Of a DNA stretch of 31,763 nt, positions 9,124 through 17,833 are shown one piece after another (position 1 is the stretch's first letter; every line of letters starts with the position of its first letter). The notes under the pieces were generated by a model. It saw nothing but the letters and a program-made list of their open reading frames with translations. It made no database searches and had not been told where the DNA came from. The position numbers and the translations under genes were made by a program. The stretch covers positions 1-31,763 of IMG/VR virus record IMGVR_UViG_3300017739_000055; one strand, written 5' to 3'. Source of the DNA: a virus.

Positions 9124-10020
9124 ATGGCTACTACAACAAGTATAACAACTACATACGCAGGACAGGTCGCAGGTGAATATATCGCTGCAGCTTTATTGAG
9201 TGGTGTAACGTTATCGCAAGGTGGGGTTTCAGTAAAACCTAACATTAAATTTAAAGAAGTTATCAAAAAACTTGCATTAGATAGCATTTTAAAAGATGCT
9301 TCTTGTGATTTTGATCCAACTTCAAATGTAACATTAACAGAAAGAATTTTACAACCAGAGGAGTTTCAGGTAAACTTACAACTTTGTAAAAAAGATTTTA
9401 GACAAGACTGGGATGCTCAGTCAATGGGATTTAGTCAATATGACAATCTTCCTAAAAATTTCTCTGACTTCTTAATTGGACAAGTTGCAGGTAAGGTTGC
9501 TCAAAAAACAGAGCAGAATATTTGGCAAGGTGCAACTGCAAACGTAGGTGAGTTTAATGGCTTTCAAGCGTTACTTGCAGCAGATGGAGATGTTGTTGAT
9601 GTAACAGGTACAACATTATCAGCTACAAATATAATCGCAGAATTAGGAAAGGTAGTAGATGCTATTCCTAGTGCAGTTTATAGCAAGGAAGATGTAAAAA
9701 TTTATATTCCAACAAGTGCTGCTAAGTTTTATATTCAAGCACAAGCTGCTTTAGGATATAGAGAGCTTTACAACGTTGGTAAAACAGAGATGAACTTTCA
9801 GGGTATTCCATTATTTACAGCTCCTGGTTTAGGAAATGATAAAATGGTTGCTGCAGAATCTTCTAACTTATTCTTCGGAACAGGTCTATTAAATGACTGG
9901 CAAGAAGTTAAGTTAATTGATATGGCAGACATTGATGGAAGTCAAAATGTAAGAGTTGTTTTAAGAGGAAGTGCAGGAGTACAGCACGGAATAGGATCAG
10001 ATATCGTATTATACTCTTAA
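9124..10020 (+). CDS. Major capsid protein
   Basis: A 298-residue protein without signal peptide, located after protease, scaffold and decoration genes and followed at once by a strong intrinsic terminator, as often found for abundantly expressed capsid genes. The sequence (NIKFKEVIKKLALDSILKDA near residue 40, a long helix-like AGKVAQKTEQNIWQGA, then DVKIYIPTSAAKFYIQAQ and NFQGIPLFTAPGLG) matches what I know of Bacteroidetes phage capsid proteins with an HK97-like fold. It would form the icosahedral shell. There is no long N-terminal delta domain, which agrees with the separate scaffold-like gene at 8091. Confidence 0.8.
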   Translation: MATTTSITTTYAGQVAGEYIAAALLSGVTLSQGGVSVKPNIKFKEVIKKLALDSILKDASCDFDPTSNVTLTERILQPEEFQVNLQLCKKDFRQDWDAQSMGFSQYDNLPKNFSDFLIGQVAGKVAQKTEQNIWQGATANVGEFNGFQALLAADGDVVDVTGTTLSATNIIAELGKVVDAIPSAVYSKEDVKIYIPTSAAKFYIQAQAALGYRELYNVGKTEMNFQGIPLFTAPGLGNDKMVAAESSNLFFGTGLLNDWQEVKLIDMADIDGSQNVRVVLRGSAGVQHGIGSDIVLYS

Positions 10021-10036
10021 TATTGTTTAACATAAG

Positions 10037-10073
10037 AAAGGTAGGTGGGGTATATGCCTACTTACCTTTTTTT
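10037..10073 (+). terminator. Intrinsic terminator after the capsid gene
   Basis: AGGTAGGTGGG (10039-10049) pairs with CCTACTTACCT (10057-10067), 11 pairs including two G-U pairs, around a 7-base loop, and two further A-T pairs extend it. A run of seven Ts (10067-10073) follows directly. It closes the protease-scaffold-capsid unit. Confidence 0.85.
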
Positions 10074-10091
10074 ATAAAAAATTGAAAAATT

Positions 10092-10616
10092 ATGGCTTGT
10101 TTATTAACAAAAGGAAGAGGTTTACCCTGTAAAACAGGAGTAGGTGGTATTAAAGCAGTATTCTTTGTAGACTATGGAGGACTTGGTGCTTTGACAACAT
10201 CAGCAGGAGAAGTGTCAGGATTTGGTGGAAGTCCAACATTAATGAAGTTTGATGTTAAAGGTAATTCAACATTAGATACAACAGTAACATCTTCAAGAGA
10301 AAATGGTACAACTTTTTATGAATCTAGTTTAGTATTAAATTTAACATTTCAAGAAAAAGAAACATCAGAAGAAATAAAGTTGTTAGCAGTATCAAGGCCA
10401 CAAATCATAGTGGCGGATTATAATGGCAACTTCTTTTTAATTGGGGAGAAAAATGGCGCAGAGCTTACTTCTGGTTCATTTAGTGGTGGTGCAGCAATGG
10501 GAGACTTATTTGGTTATTCATTAACCTTTGCAACAACAGAGCAAGACCCACCATTGTTTGTGCAAAAAACTGTTATGGATGGTGCTACTGAGGGTACTCA
10601 AATTACACCAAACTAA
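10092..10616 (+). CDS. Probable major tail tube protein (174 aa)
   Basis: A 174-residue Gly/Thr/Ser-rich beta-type protein (MACLLTKGRGLPCKTGVGGI at the N-terminus, LVLNLTFQEKETSEEIK near the middle, GYSLTFATTEQDPP near the end). It sits alone between two strong terminators, an arrangement that suits a highly expressed structural monomer. The pattern resembles tail tube proteins of Bacteroidetes siphoviruses. Head decoration is an alternative. It is separated from the capsid gene by 71 bases and I see no clear promoter box in that gap. Confidence 0.5.
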   Translation: MACLLTKGRGLPCKTGVGGIKAVFFVDYGGLGALTTSAGEVSGFGGSPTLMKFDVKGNSTLDTTVTSSRENGTTFYESSLVLNLTFQEKETSEEIKLLAVSRPQIIVADYNGNFFLIGEKNGAELTSGSFSGGAAMGDLFGYSLTFATTEQDPPLFVQKTVMDGATEGTQITPN

Positions 10617-10640
10617 TATATTTTAATTTAGTTGAAATTA

Positions 10641-10668
10641 AGAGGGTTATTATACCCTCTTTTTTTTT
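10641..10668 (+). terminator. Intrinsic terminator after the tail-tube-like gene
   Basis: AGAGGGT (10641-10647) pairs perfectly with ACCCTCT (10654-10660) around a 6-base loop and is followed by nine Ts (10660-10668). A candidate promoter for the next gene follows within 15 bases. Confidence 0.85.
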
Positions 10669-10682
10669 ACAAATAAAAGTAT

Positions 10683-10700
10683 TTACTTTGTTATATAGGT
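10683..10700 (+). promoter_or_regulatory. Candidate promoter before 10701
   Basis: TTACTTTG (seven of eight to TAnnTTTG) runs into GTTATATA at 10690-10697, exactly 3 bases before the ATG. The string AAATAAAAGTATTTACTTTG before it strongly resembles the sequence before 29642. It follows directly after a terminator, so a new transcript is likely to begin here, with a leader of only a few bases. Confidence 0.5.
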
Positions 10701-11081
10701 ATGAAGATTTTAACTACTAGTGCAACAGGACAAAGTATAAAAATAATTCCTAGAACATTTGCATCAGTAAATAATATCATTGTTAGAGATGAGGTTACAA
10801 ATAAAAGTTTTACATATAGTAGTGTACAAACCTCTTTTACTAGCAATAATTATCTTACATTTTTAGTAACAGGAACAGGTATGGTAGATAGTGACAGCAA
10901 CACAATATTAAAAGAGAACAGATTTTATAATTTAACCGTAAACTCATCATCTGAGATTATTTATAAAGATAAATTTTTTGTTACAAATCAAAACCTTACA
11001 AATGGTAACTACGATATAAATAGTGGAGAGTATACTATTAGTAATAATATTTCATCAGATAACGAATATATAACAGTATGA
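10701..11081 (+). CDS. Hypothetical structural protein (126 aa)
   Basis: A 126-residue protein rich in Ser, Thr, Asn and Ile with beta-like alternation (KILTTSATGQSIKIIPRTF, then FTSNNYLTFLVTGTGMV, then YDINSGEYTIS). It has no membrane segment or catalytic motif. The stop overlaps the portal start (ATGA), so the two are translationally coupled. It is the first gene after a terminator-promoter pair. A connector or decoration role is possible; no family is recognised with confidence. Confidence 0.55.
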   Translation: MKILTTSATGQSIKIIPRTFASVNNIIVRDEVTNKSFTYSSVQTSFTSNNYLTFLVTGTGMVDSDSNTILKENRFYNLTVNSSSEIIYKDKFFVTNQNLTNGNYDINSGEYTISNNISSDNEYITV

Positions 11082-12853
11082 GTGATTTAAGAGTAATAAA
11101 TTTAAGCACATATACAAGTCCTGATGTAGTTGAAGTTTACAACAGAGATTACATACAATACGGAGAAGATAATTTATACTTTAAATATCTTATAGACAGG
11201 TATAATGGCAGTCCAACTAATAATGCTATTATAAACGCTATTAGTGAAATGATTTATGGAAAAGGATTAGATGCTACAAATAGTAGTTCAAAACCTAATG
11301 ATTATGCACAAATGAAAGTTTTATTTCAAAATCATTGTGTAAGAAAATTATGTTATGATCTAAAGTTAATGGGGCAATGTGCAATACAAGTAATTTATTC
11401 AGTTGACAGATCAAAAATTGTACAACTTGAACATTTACCTATTGAAACATTAAGAGCAGAAAAAAGTGAAGATGGTGAAATTAAAGCTTTTTATTATGCA
11501 CCTGATTGGGAAAAGGTAAAACCACAAACTCAATTAAAAAGAATCCCATCATTTGGTGAAAGCAACGAGAGTATTGAAATAATGTACATAAAGCCTTACA
11601 GGGCAGGATATTTTTATTATAGCCCTGTTGATTATCAGGGTGGTTTGCAATATGCCGAACTAGAGGAGGAGGTTAGTAATTATCATTTAAATAATATACT
11701 TAATGGACTAGCACCATCAATGCTTATAAACTTTAACAACGGAGTTCCAAATGAAGAAGAAAGGCGACTTATCGAACAAAGAATATACCAAAAGTTTAGT
11801 GGAAGCAGTAATGCAGGTAAATTTATTTTAGCATTTAATGATAACCCAGAAGCACAGGCTAGTATTGACCCAATACAATTAAGTGATGCGCATAATCAGT
11901 ATCAGTTTTTAAGTGATGAAAGTACAAAAAAAATAATGGTTAGCCACAGGGTGGTTAGTCCTATGCTTTTAGGTATTAAAGATCAAACAGGATTAGGTAA
12001 TAATGCAGATGAATTAAAGACTGCATCAATACTAATGGATAATACTGTTATTAGACCATTTCAAACATTATTAATAGACAGCTTTGATAAAATATTAGCA
12101 TATAATAATATATCACTAAACTTATATTTCAAAACATTACAACCATTAGAATTTACAGATTTAGAAAATGTAAATGATGAAAAAACAAGAGAAGAAGAAA
12201 CTGGCATAAAAAGAGATGATTTAAAAAAAGATTACTTTTTAGGTGGTAACTTAGGATCTCAAGTAGCAGACAATGTAATAGCAAAAGGAGAAGATATGGG
12301 TGATGAGTGGGAGTTGATTGATGAAAGATTAGCTCTTGAAGATGAAAGTGAGATACAAAAATATTTTGAATTTGCAACAGTTGTAACGGGTGATGCAAGA
12401 AAAAAAAGCATACAAGATACTGATCTGTTTAGAATAAGGTATGCATATTCTGGTGAGTTAACAATAGATAAAAAAGGTAACGTTGTAACGAGAGAGTTTT
12501 GTAAAAAAATGCTAAAAGCAAACAAAGTGTATCGTGTTGAAGATTTAAATAAAGTAAGTAAAGCAAATGTTGACCTAAGTCCTGCAGATGCAAAAGGTGA
12601 GGGATATAATATTTGGCTATACAAGGGAGGTGCAAACTGTCACCACGTATGGCTTCGTAGAGTTTATTTAAAAAAGAATAACAAAAAAATATCAGTTGGT
12701 AGGGCAAGAAAAATAATTAGTGCATTACCACTTGATGATAGGAAAGGTGCAAGATTTGAGGGTCCATCTGCACCTAAGAAAAACAAAAACCCAAAGGAAG
12801 TGGCAATGCGACCTATTGATATGCCTAACCAAGGATATAAAAACCCAAGATAG
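11078..12853 (+). CDS. Portal protein with C-terminal extension
   Basis: A 591-residue protein. The N-terminal ~430 residues match phage portal proteins of Bacteroidetes phages: RDYIQYGEDNLYFKYLIDRY at the start, a helical stem region, VSHRVVSPMLLGI and GLGNNADELKTAS. The portal forms the dodecameric channel for DNA packaging and tail attachment. A C-terminal domain (~430-591) contains FRIRYAYSG, TREFCKKMLKANKVYRVEDL, YNIWLYKGGANCHHVWLRRV and a basic end; the CHH and two Cys suggest a metal site. That extension is often seen in these phages and its role is unknown. It is followed 3 bases later by the head-tail adaptor. Confidence 0.8.
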   Translation: MSDLRVINLSTYTSPDVVEVYNRDYIQYGEDNLYFKYLIDRYNGSPTNNAIINAISEMIYGKGLDATNSSSKPNDYAQMKVLFQNHCVRKLCYDLKLMGQCAIQVIYSVDRSKIVQLEHLPIETLRAEKSEDGEIKAFYYAPDWEKVKPQTQLKRIPSFGESNESIEIMYIKPYRAGYFYYSPVDYQGGLQYAELEEEVSNYHLNNILNGLAPSMLINFNNGVPNEEERRLIEQRIYQKFSGSSNAGKFILAFNDNPEAQASIDPIQLSDAHNQYQFLSDESTKKIMVSHRVVSPMLLGIKDQTGLGNNADELKTASILMDNTVIRPFQTLLIDSFDKILAYNNISLNLYFKTLQPLEFTDLENVNDEKTREEETGIKRDDLKKDYFLGGNLGSQVADNVIAKGEDMGDEWELIDERLALEDESEIQKYFEFATVVTGDARKKSIQDTDLFRIRYAYSGELTIDKKGNVVTREFCKKMLKANKVYRVEDLNKVSKANVDLSPADAKGEGYNIWLYKGGANCHHVWLRRVYLKKNNKKISVGRARKIISALPLDDRKGARFEGPSAPKKNKNPKEVAMRPIDMPNQGYKNPR

Positions 12854-12856
12854 ACT

Positions 12857-13366
12857 ATGGCAACTGCATTATTTATAACAAGAAAACAATTAGTACAAAA
12901 TTCTATTTTAGATGGTAACGTTGATACTGACAAGTTTATTCAGTTTATAAAAATAGCACAAGATATACATATAAGAAATTATTTAGGTACAGACCTTTAT
13001 AATAAAATCAGCAATGATGTTGCAGGTGTGGGTGGTGCAAGTTTGTCAGGCGTTTATTTAACTCTTGTAACAACATATATACAGCCAATGCTTATACACT
13101 ATGCTATGGCAGATTATATACCTTTTGCAGCATATCAAATTAAAAATGGTGGTGTTTTTAAACATACAAGTGAAAATGCAGAAACAGTTAGTAAAAATGA
13201 AATTGATTATTTAGTTAAAAAAGAGAGAGATATTGCAGAGTATTATACAAGAAGATTTATTGATTTTATGAGTTTTAATCAAAGTAGTTACCCTGAATAT
13301 ACCTCTAATACTAATGATGATATTGATCCAGATAAGGATGCTCTTTTCAATGGTTGGGTATTATGA
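12857..13366 (+). CDS. Head-tail connector/adaptor protein
   Basis: A 169-residue protein beginning MATALFITRKQLVQNSILDG with NVDTDKFIQFIKIAQDIHIR and NYLGTDLYNKI. This opening is very characteristic of a small helical head-tail adaptor family of Bacteroidetes phages, similar in logic to gp6-type connector proteins that bind below the portal. Its place directly after the portal supports the assignment. The C-terminus is acidic. The stop overlaps the ATG of a possible 28-aa gene. Confidence 0.7.
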   Translation: MATALFITRKQLVQNSILDGNVDTDKFIQFIKIAQDIHIRNYLGTDLYNKISNDVAGVGGASLSGVYLTLVTTYIQPMLIHYAMADYIPFAAYQIKNGGVFKHTSENAETVSKNEIDYLVKKERDIAEYYTRRFIDFMSFNQSSYPEYTSNTNDDIDPDKDALFNGWVL

Positions 13367-13449
13367 AAAGAAAAAGCAAACCTAAAAATAAAAATGTGCA
13401 GAAATTAATAATTTACTTAAAAAAAATTGTAAATGGCAACATTAACTAA
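13363..13449 (+). CDS. Possible tiny basic protein (28 aa)
   Basis: An ATG overlapping the adaptor stop opens a 28-codon frame (MKRKSKPKNKNVQKLI...) that ends 17 bases inside the fibre gene. It is highly basic at the N-terminus. It fills the only gap between adaptor and fibre and has the ATGA coupling usual in this genome, but it is short enough to be chance. Confidence 0.3.
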   Translation: MKRKSKPKNKNVQKLIIYLKKIVNGNIN

Positions 13450-16400
13450 TACACAAATATCGGTAACATATGTAGGTCTCTTAAAGACAAGTGCTAATAC
13501 TATACTTACATCTACTGCCCAACAAATAACCGATGGGTCAGGTAATAATAGTATTTTATTTTTATCTACAGCAGGTGTTGGTATTGGGGGTGCAGCAGCA
13601 TCAGGCAAAGAATTAGATGTAACAGGTAATGTACTTGTAACAGGTGATCTTCAAGTTGATAATATACAAATAGATGGCAACACTATATCGAGTACAGCAG
13701 GTACAGACTTAAATATAACACCTTTAGCAGGACAACAAATTGTTTTAGATGGAACTATTGTTATTGATGCAGGAGTTGTAACTGGTGCTACATCTATAAC
13801 ATCAACAAGTTTTGTTGGAGAACTAACTGGAAACGCTAGCACATCAACTAAAATAGCAAGTATAACAAATAGTAATATTGTACAACTTACATCTTCACAA
13901 ACACTTACTAATAAGACAATAGATGTCGATAACAATACAGTTTCTAATATTGAGGTTGATAATTTTAAAGCATCAGCTATTGTAATAGAGTCAGAGGGCA
14001 TAGGCTCAAATGATAATGATACTACATTACCGACAAGTGCTGCTGTTAAAGATTATGTCGATACACAAGTAACAGCTCAAGATTTAGATTTTGCAGGTGG
14101 TAGTGGTACTGGGTCTGTAGACCTAGATAGTCAAACTTTTACTATTGCAGGAACTACAAATGAAATAGAAACATCAGCAAGTGGTCAAACGCTTACAGTA
14201 GGTTTACCAAGTACAGTAGCGATTACTACAAAAATTACTTCACCTATTTTCGGATTAGGAGATGGAACAAGTAATAAAATACAATTTATAGGAGGTCAGG
14301 GAAACTGGAGAATAAATATTAGCGATAGTGCAAATCAATTTGTTATACATTCTGAAAGCTTAGCATCTGATTATTTTACAGTTATTGGTGGTGGTGGCAT
14401 TAAGCTAAATGCTTATGGTTCTGGTAGTAAAACAGGTACAGTTGCAAAAAACCTAGCTGTTGATTCTAGTGGAAATATTATTGAAACAGATGGTGGAGTT
14501 GTAGATGGTAGTGGAACAGCTAATGATGTTGTTATGTGGTCGGACAGTAATACTCTAACAGATGCACCTATTGCTATTTCTGGTAACAATGCAACTTTTG
14601 CAGGAAATGCAACTTTGTCTGGGCAAGTTTTATGTGATACAAATACAACAACACCAACAGGTGGCGAAGCAGTTTTTTATAAATCAAGTGCAGGAGCAGT
14701 ATTATCTGGTTATCAAGCAATATTAGAAACTGGTTCAGGTGGTTCAAGGGCAACTGCCTTAACAATAGATAATTCACAAAACTCGACTTTTGCAGGGGAT
14801 GTAACTGCAAATGGTGATGGTAGTTTTGGAACATCAGGTGCAACAAATAATTCTAGTGTAAAAACACTTGATGGCTCTATAATTACAAAAATTCAATCAC
14901 AAACAGCAGGAGACACAGCAGGAATACTTGGAACTGAAAGCAACAATGTTTTAAAATTAGTTACAAATAACTCAACTGCTATAACAATAGATACTTCACA
15001 AAACGCAACTTTTGCAGGCAGGGTAGGAATTGGAGCAACCTCTTTTACCTTTAGTGATTTATTAACAATTAAGAGTCCATCATCAAATACAACAACAGGC
15101 ATAGCTTCACCACAAGGGATTAATTTAAATAATACTAATACAACAGATGGAAATTATACTACAATTCAAAATAGAGATGGCAATGGCGACCAAAATGCAG
15201 AAATTAAGTTTTTTAACATATCTCACACAAACAATCAAGGTGCTATAGCTTTTACTACTCGTTCAGGCACAGATGTTGGAGAAAGAATGAGACTTGATTC
15301 ATCAGGAAATGTTGGAATAGGAACTGATACCCCATCAACTTATAATGCACAATTAGTTTCATTTAAAGATGGTGGCTCATTTGCTTATTTAGGTCATAAT
15401 AATTCTGGGGGAACTTTCCCTAAAGTATCGGCTTTAAGTTTTGGCAGTAGTGCTGTTTCATTTTCACATACAACTAATGGTGGAACAAATGCTTTAACAG
15501 GTTCAGCACAAATAGCAGCTATACAATCAGCTTCAAGCAATGCCGTTACTGATATGGCTTTTTATACAACAGCAGGTGGAAGTGTAACAGAGAAAATGAG
15601 ACTTGATTCATCAGGAAATTTGGGGATTGGACAAGCTCCAAGTACTGCTAAATTAGAAGTAGCTGGTGAAGCAAGAGTTTACACAGGTTCAAATCTTGGT
15701 TATTGGGGTGTTGATGCAGGTAATTCTTATGTTTACTTTGGTACTAATTCTTCAGGGTATGGTTTATCTTTTCAAACTAGTGGAGCAGAGAAAATGAGAC
15801 TTGATTCATCAGGAAATTTAATTGTTAATGATACAAGTTCAGACCTTTCATCTTCAGGTAGAGGTGTAATTGAAATTAATGGTACTTCTCAAGCTATTTT
15901 AGGTTTAAAAGTAAATGGCGATGTAAAAACATATTTATTCCAAGACGGAGATAATGTTGAATTAAACAATACTGCAAGTGGTAGTTTGACTTTAAAAACT
16001 GCTGCAACTACAGCTTTAACCTTAGACTCGTCACAAAATGCAACTTTTGCAGGTAATGTTTTAATTGGTGCTACTTCAGCAGCAGCAGGTGTTTTAGTTG
16101 TTGATGGTAATAGTGCTAATAATATTTGGGTTGTGGGTAGAGATTCAGATGGTACAGGTTCTTTAAGTTTTAGAAATGCTGCTGACAACGCTTATAATGC
16201 AAGACTAGAAGCTGTGAGTGGAGCATTAAAATTTGAAACTAATGGTACTTTAGCATTAACCATAGACAGTTCTGGACAAATAACAAATACAATGTCTGGT
16301 GGTAAAGTTCTTACAGATACAAATGGGTTTATAACAAGTTTTCAAACTTTAGATACTGCAACTGCTGGTGGTCGTTATATGGGCAAATCTAATCGTGGAT

Positions 16401-17215
16401 TATTAGGTCAAATACGAATTGAACAAACAGCTACAAGTGCAGATGGAGGTTATATAAGTTTTGATACATCTCCTAATGGCTCTACTACACCTACAGCAAA
16501 AATGCGTATAACATCTGGGGGTGATATTGCTGTTGGTGTTACATCAGCTCAAGGAAGAATACATATACACAACTCAGGTACATCTTATTTACATATCAGC
16601 AATGACACAACTGGGTCTGCTTCTGGAAGTGGAACGGATATTGGGGTTTTTACAGGTACATCTGATTTACAAATAAACAATAGAGAAGCAGCATCAGTTG
16701 CAATTTCTACAAGTAATACTGAAAGAATGCGTATTGCAAGTGGGGGGAATTTATTAGTGGGTATAACTGATGAATCAAGCCAACCAACTACTAAAAACTT
16801 TTTTATAGCTGATTATCAAAGTGGTGCTTCTATTACAGTTGGTGGTCATAGTGGAAGTCATACTGCAGTTTTATTTAGACACAATGGAGCAACAACTCCA
16901 GGCTCAATAGTAATAACAACAAATACAACAACTTACAACACATCTTCAGATTATAGATTAAAAGAAGATTTACAAGACTTTGCAGGATTAGATATGGTTT
17001 CTAAAATACCTGTTTATGATTTTAAATGGAAAACAGATGAAAGCAGGAGTTATGGAGTTATGGCACACGAACTAGAAGAAGTTTTACCACAAGCAGTAAA
17101 TGGAGAAAAAGATGCAGAAGAAATGCAAGGTGTTGATTATTCTAAAATAGTTCCTTTATTAGTTAAAGCAATACAAGAATTACAAAAAGAAATAGAAATA
17201 CTTAAAAATAAATAA
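13433..17215 (+). CDS. Tail fibre/spike with C-terminal S74 intramolecular chaperone
   Basis: A 1260-residue protein. The N-terminal part (1-150) looks like a virion-attachment domain with VTGDLQVDN and TLTNKTIDVDNNTVSN-type repeats. The centre is a long run of Gly/Ser/Thr/Asn-rich repeats, including several copies of MRLDSSGN and NATFAG, typical of trimeric beta-structured fibres. The C-terminal ~90 residues from SSDYRLKEDL (1171) onward form an S74 endosialidase-type chaperone with the Ser-Asp dyad, GVMAHELEEVLPQAV and a closing coiled coil; such domains trimerise the fibre and then cleave themselves off just before the Ser. It should bind the host surface. Repeated DNA in the gene could promote recombination and receptor switching. 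Confidence 0.85.
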   Translation: MATLTNTQISVTYVGLLKTSANTILTSTAQQITDGSGNNSILFLSTAGVGIGGAAASGKELDVTGNVLVTGDLQVDNIQIDGNTISSTAGTDLNITPLAGQQIVLDGTIVIDAGVVTGATSITSTSFVGELTGNASTSTKIASITNSNIVQLTSSQTLTNKTIDVDNNTVSNIEVDNFKASAIVIESEGIGSNDNDTTLPTSAAVKDYVDTQVTAQDLDFAGGSGTGSVDLDSQTFTIAGTTNEIETSASGQTLTVGLPSTVAITTKITSPIFGLGDGTSNKIQFIGGQGNWRINISDSANQFVIHSESLASDYFTVIGGGGIKLNAYGSGSKTGTVAKNLAVDSSGNIIETDGGVVDGSGTANDVVMWSDSNTLTDAPIAISGNNATFAGNATLSGQVLCDTNTTTPTGGEAVFYKSSAGAVLSGYQAILETGSGGSRATALTIDNSQNSTFAGDVTANGDGSFGTSGATNNSSVKTLDGSIITKIQSQTAGDTAGILGTESNNVLKLVTNNSTAITIDTSQNATFAGRVGIGATSFTFSDLLTIKSPSSNTTTGIASPQGINLNNTNTTDGNYTTIQNRDGNGDQNAEIKFFNISHTNNQGAIAFTTRSGTDVGERMRLDSSGNVGIGTDTPSTYNAQLVSFKDGGSFAYLGHNNSGGTFPKVSALSFGSSAVSFSHTTNGGTNALTGSAQIAAIQSASSNAVTDMAFYTTAGGSVTEKMRLDSSGNLGIGQAPSTAKLEVAGEARVYTGSNLGYWGVDAGNSYVYFGTNSSGYGLSFQTSGAEKMRLDSSGNLIVNDTSSDLSSSGRGVIEINGTSQAILGLKVNGDVKTYLFQDGDNVELNNTASGSLTLKTAATTALTLDSSQNATFAGNVLIGATSAAAGVLVVDGNSANNIWVVGRDSDGTGSLSFRNAADNAYNARLEAVSGALKFETNGTLALTIDSSGQITNTMSGGKVLTDTNGFITSFQTLDTATAGGRYMGKSNRGLLGQIRIEQTATSADGGYISFDTSPNGSTTPTAKMRITSGGDIAVGVTSAQGRIHIHNSGTSYLHISNDTTGSASGSGTDIGVFTGTSDLQINNREAASVAISTSNTERMRIASGGNLLVGITDESSQPTTKNFFIADYQSGASITVGGHSGSHTAVLFRHNGATTPGSIVITTNTTTYNTSSDYRLKEDLQDFAGLDMVSKIPVYDFKWKTDESRSYGVMAHELEEVLPQAVNGEKDAEEMQGVDYSKIVPLLVKAIQELQKEIEILKNK
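15287..15817 (+). repeat. Three exact 24-bp direct repeats in the fibre gene
   Basis: The same 24 bases, beginning ATGAGACTTGATTCATCAGG, occur at 15287-15310, 15596-15619 and 15794-15817, 309 and 198 bases apart and all in frame, encoding MRLDSSGN. Related but diverged copies (AGAATGCGTATTGCAAGTGG) occur near 16726. A second repeat, GCAACTTTTGCAGG, recurs near 14590, 15007 and 16039. Confidence 0.9.
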
Positions 17216-17217
17216 TT

Positions 17218-17538
17218 ATGGCAAAAGCAAAAATAAGTTACAGTTGGATTATTAATGCATTAGATGCAAAGATAAGTCAAGATTCAAACGACAATGTTGT
17301 TTATAATGTGCATTGGAGTTATGTTGCAACTAAGGGTGACCATACAGTTAGTAATATTGGCACACATTCAGTTGTATATGACAAAGACAATTTTGTTGAA
17401 TATGATAAACTAAAAAAGTCTGATGTTGAGGGTTGGTTAGAATCTGGTATAGATGTAGATAATATGAAATCTAATTTATCAAATCAAATATCAAAACTAG
17501 AAAAACCAACTGATATAACATTAAGACCAAGTTGGTAA
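17218..17538 (+). CDS. Small fibre-associated protein (106 aa)
   Basis: A 106-residue protein starting 2 bases after the fibre stop. Its sequence (ISYSWIINALDAKISQDSND, NVVYNVHWSYVATKGD, DKDNFVEYDKLKKSDVEGWL) corresponds to a short protein commonly found after tail fibre genes in marine phages. No signal peptide or membrane segment is present. A fibre accessory or tail role is likely from position only. Confidence 0.55.
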   Translation: MAKAKISYSWIINALDAKISQDSNDNVVYNVHWSYVATKGDHTVSNIGTHSVVYDKDNFVEYDKLKKSDVEGWLESGIDVDNMKSNLSNQISKLEKPTDITLRPSW

Positions 17539-17544
17539 ATTTAC

Positions 17545-17552
17545 TATATTTG
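17545..17552 (+). promoter_or_regulatory. Candidate -7 box TATATTTG
   Basis: TATATTTG matches the Bacteroidetes TAnnTTTG box exactly in the 28-base gap before the gene at 17567. A TTG at the expected -33 distance is not seen, so promoter activity is uncertain. Confidence 0.3.
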
Positions 17553-17566
17553 ATAAAAAATATATT

Positions 17567-17833
17567 ATGAGTAAAAATTTAGAACAATCAGAATTAGAGT
17601 ACATTAAAGATTTGTTAGATAGTAAAACAAAAAACTATATGACAATAGGTCAAAAGTATGAGCAAAGAGAAATATTATTAGCACAAGCAAATAAACTTGT
17701 GAATGAAAATATTGAATTGCAACAAGACTTTGATAAGTATATGAAAAAGCTAGAAGAAAAATATGGCAAAGTAAATATTAATCTTAATGATGGCTCTATT
17801 CAAGAAATAGAGGAAAATGAGCAAACTACTTAA
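17567..17833 (+). CDS. Small coiled-coil protein (88 aa)
   Basis: An 88-residue, mostly helical, charged protein (LEQSELEYIKDLLDSKTKNY; LVNENIELQQDFDKYMKKLEEKYG) without membrane segments. The stop lies 17 bases inside the next gene in another frame. It is found at the boundary between fibre and lysis genes. The function is not recognised. Confidence 0.6.
   Translation: MSKNLEQSELEYIKDLLDSKTKNYMTIGQKYEQREILLAQANKLVNENIELQQDFDKYMKKLEEKYGKVNINLNDGSIQEIEENEQTT

Noticed and set aside
13433-17215. CRISPR-like array from the repeated DNA near 15287-15817
   Set aside because: Repeats are in frame, unevenly spaced (309 and 198 bases) and encode a fibre motif (MRLDSSGN).
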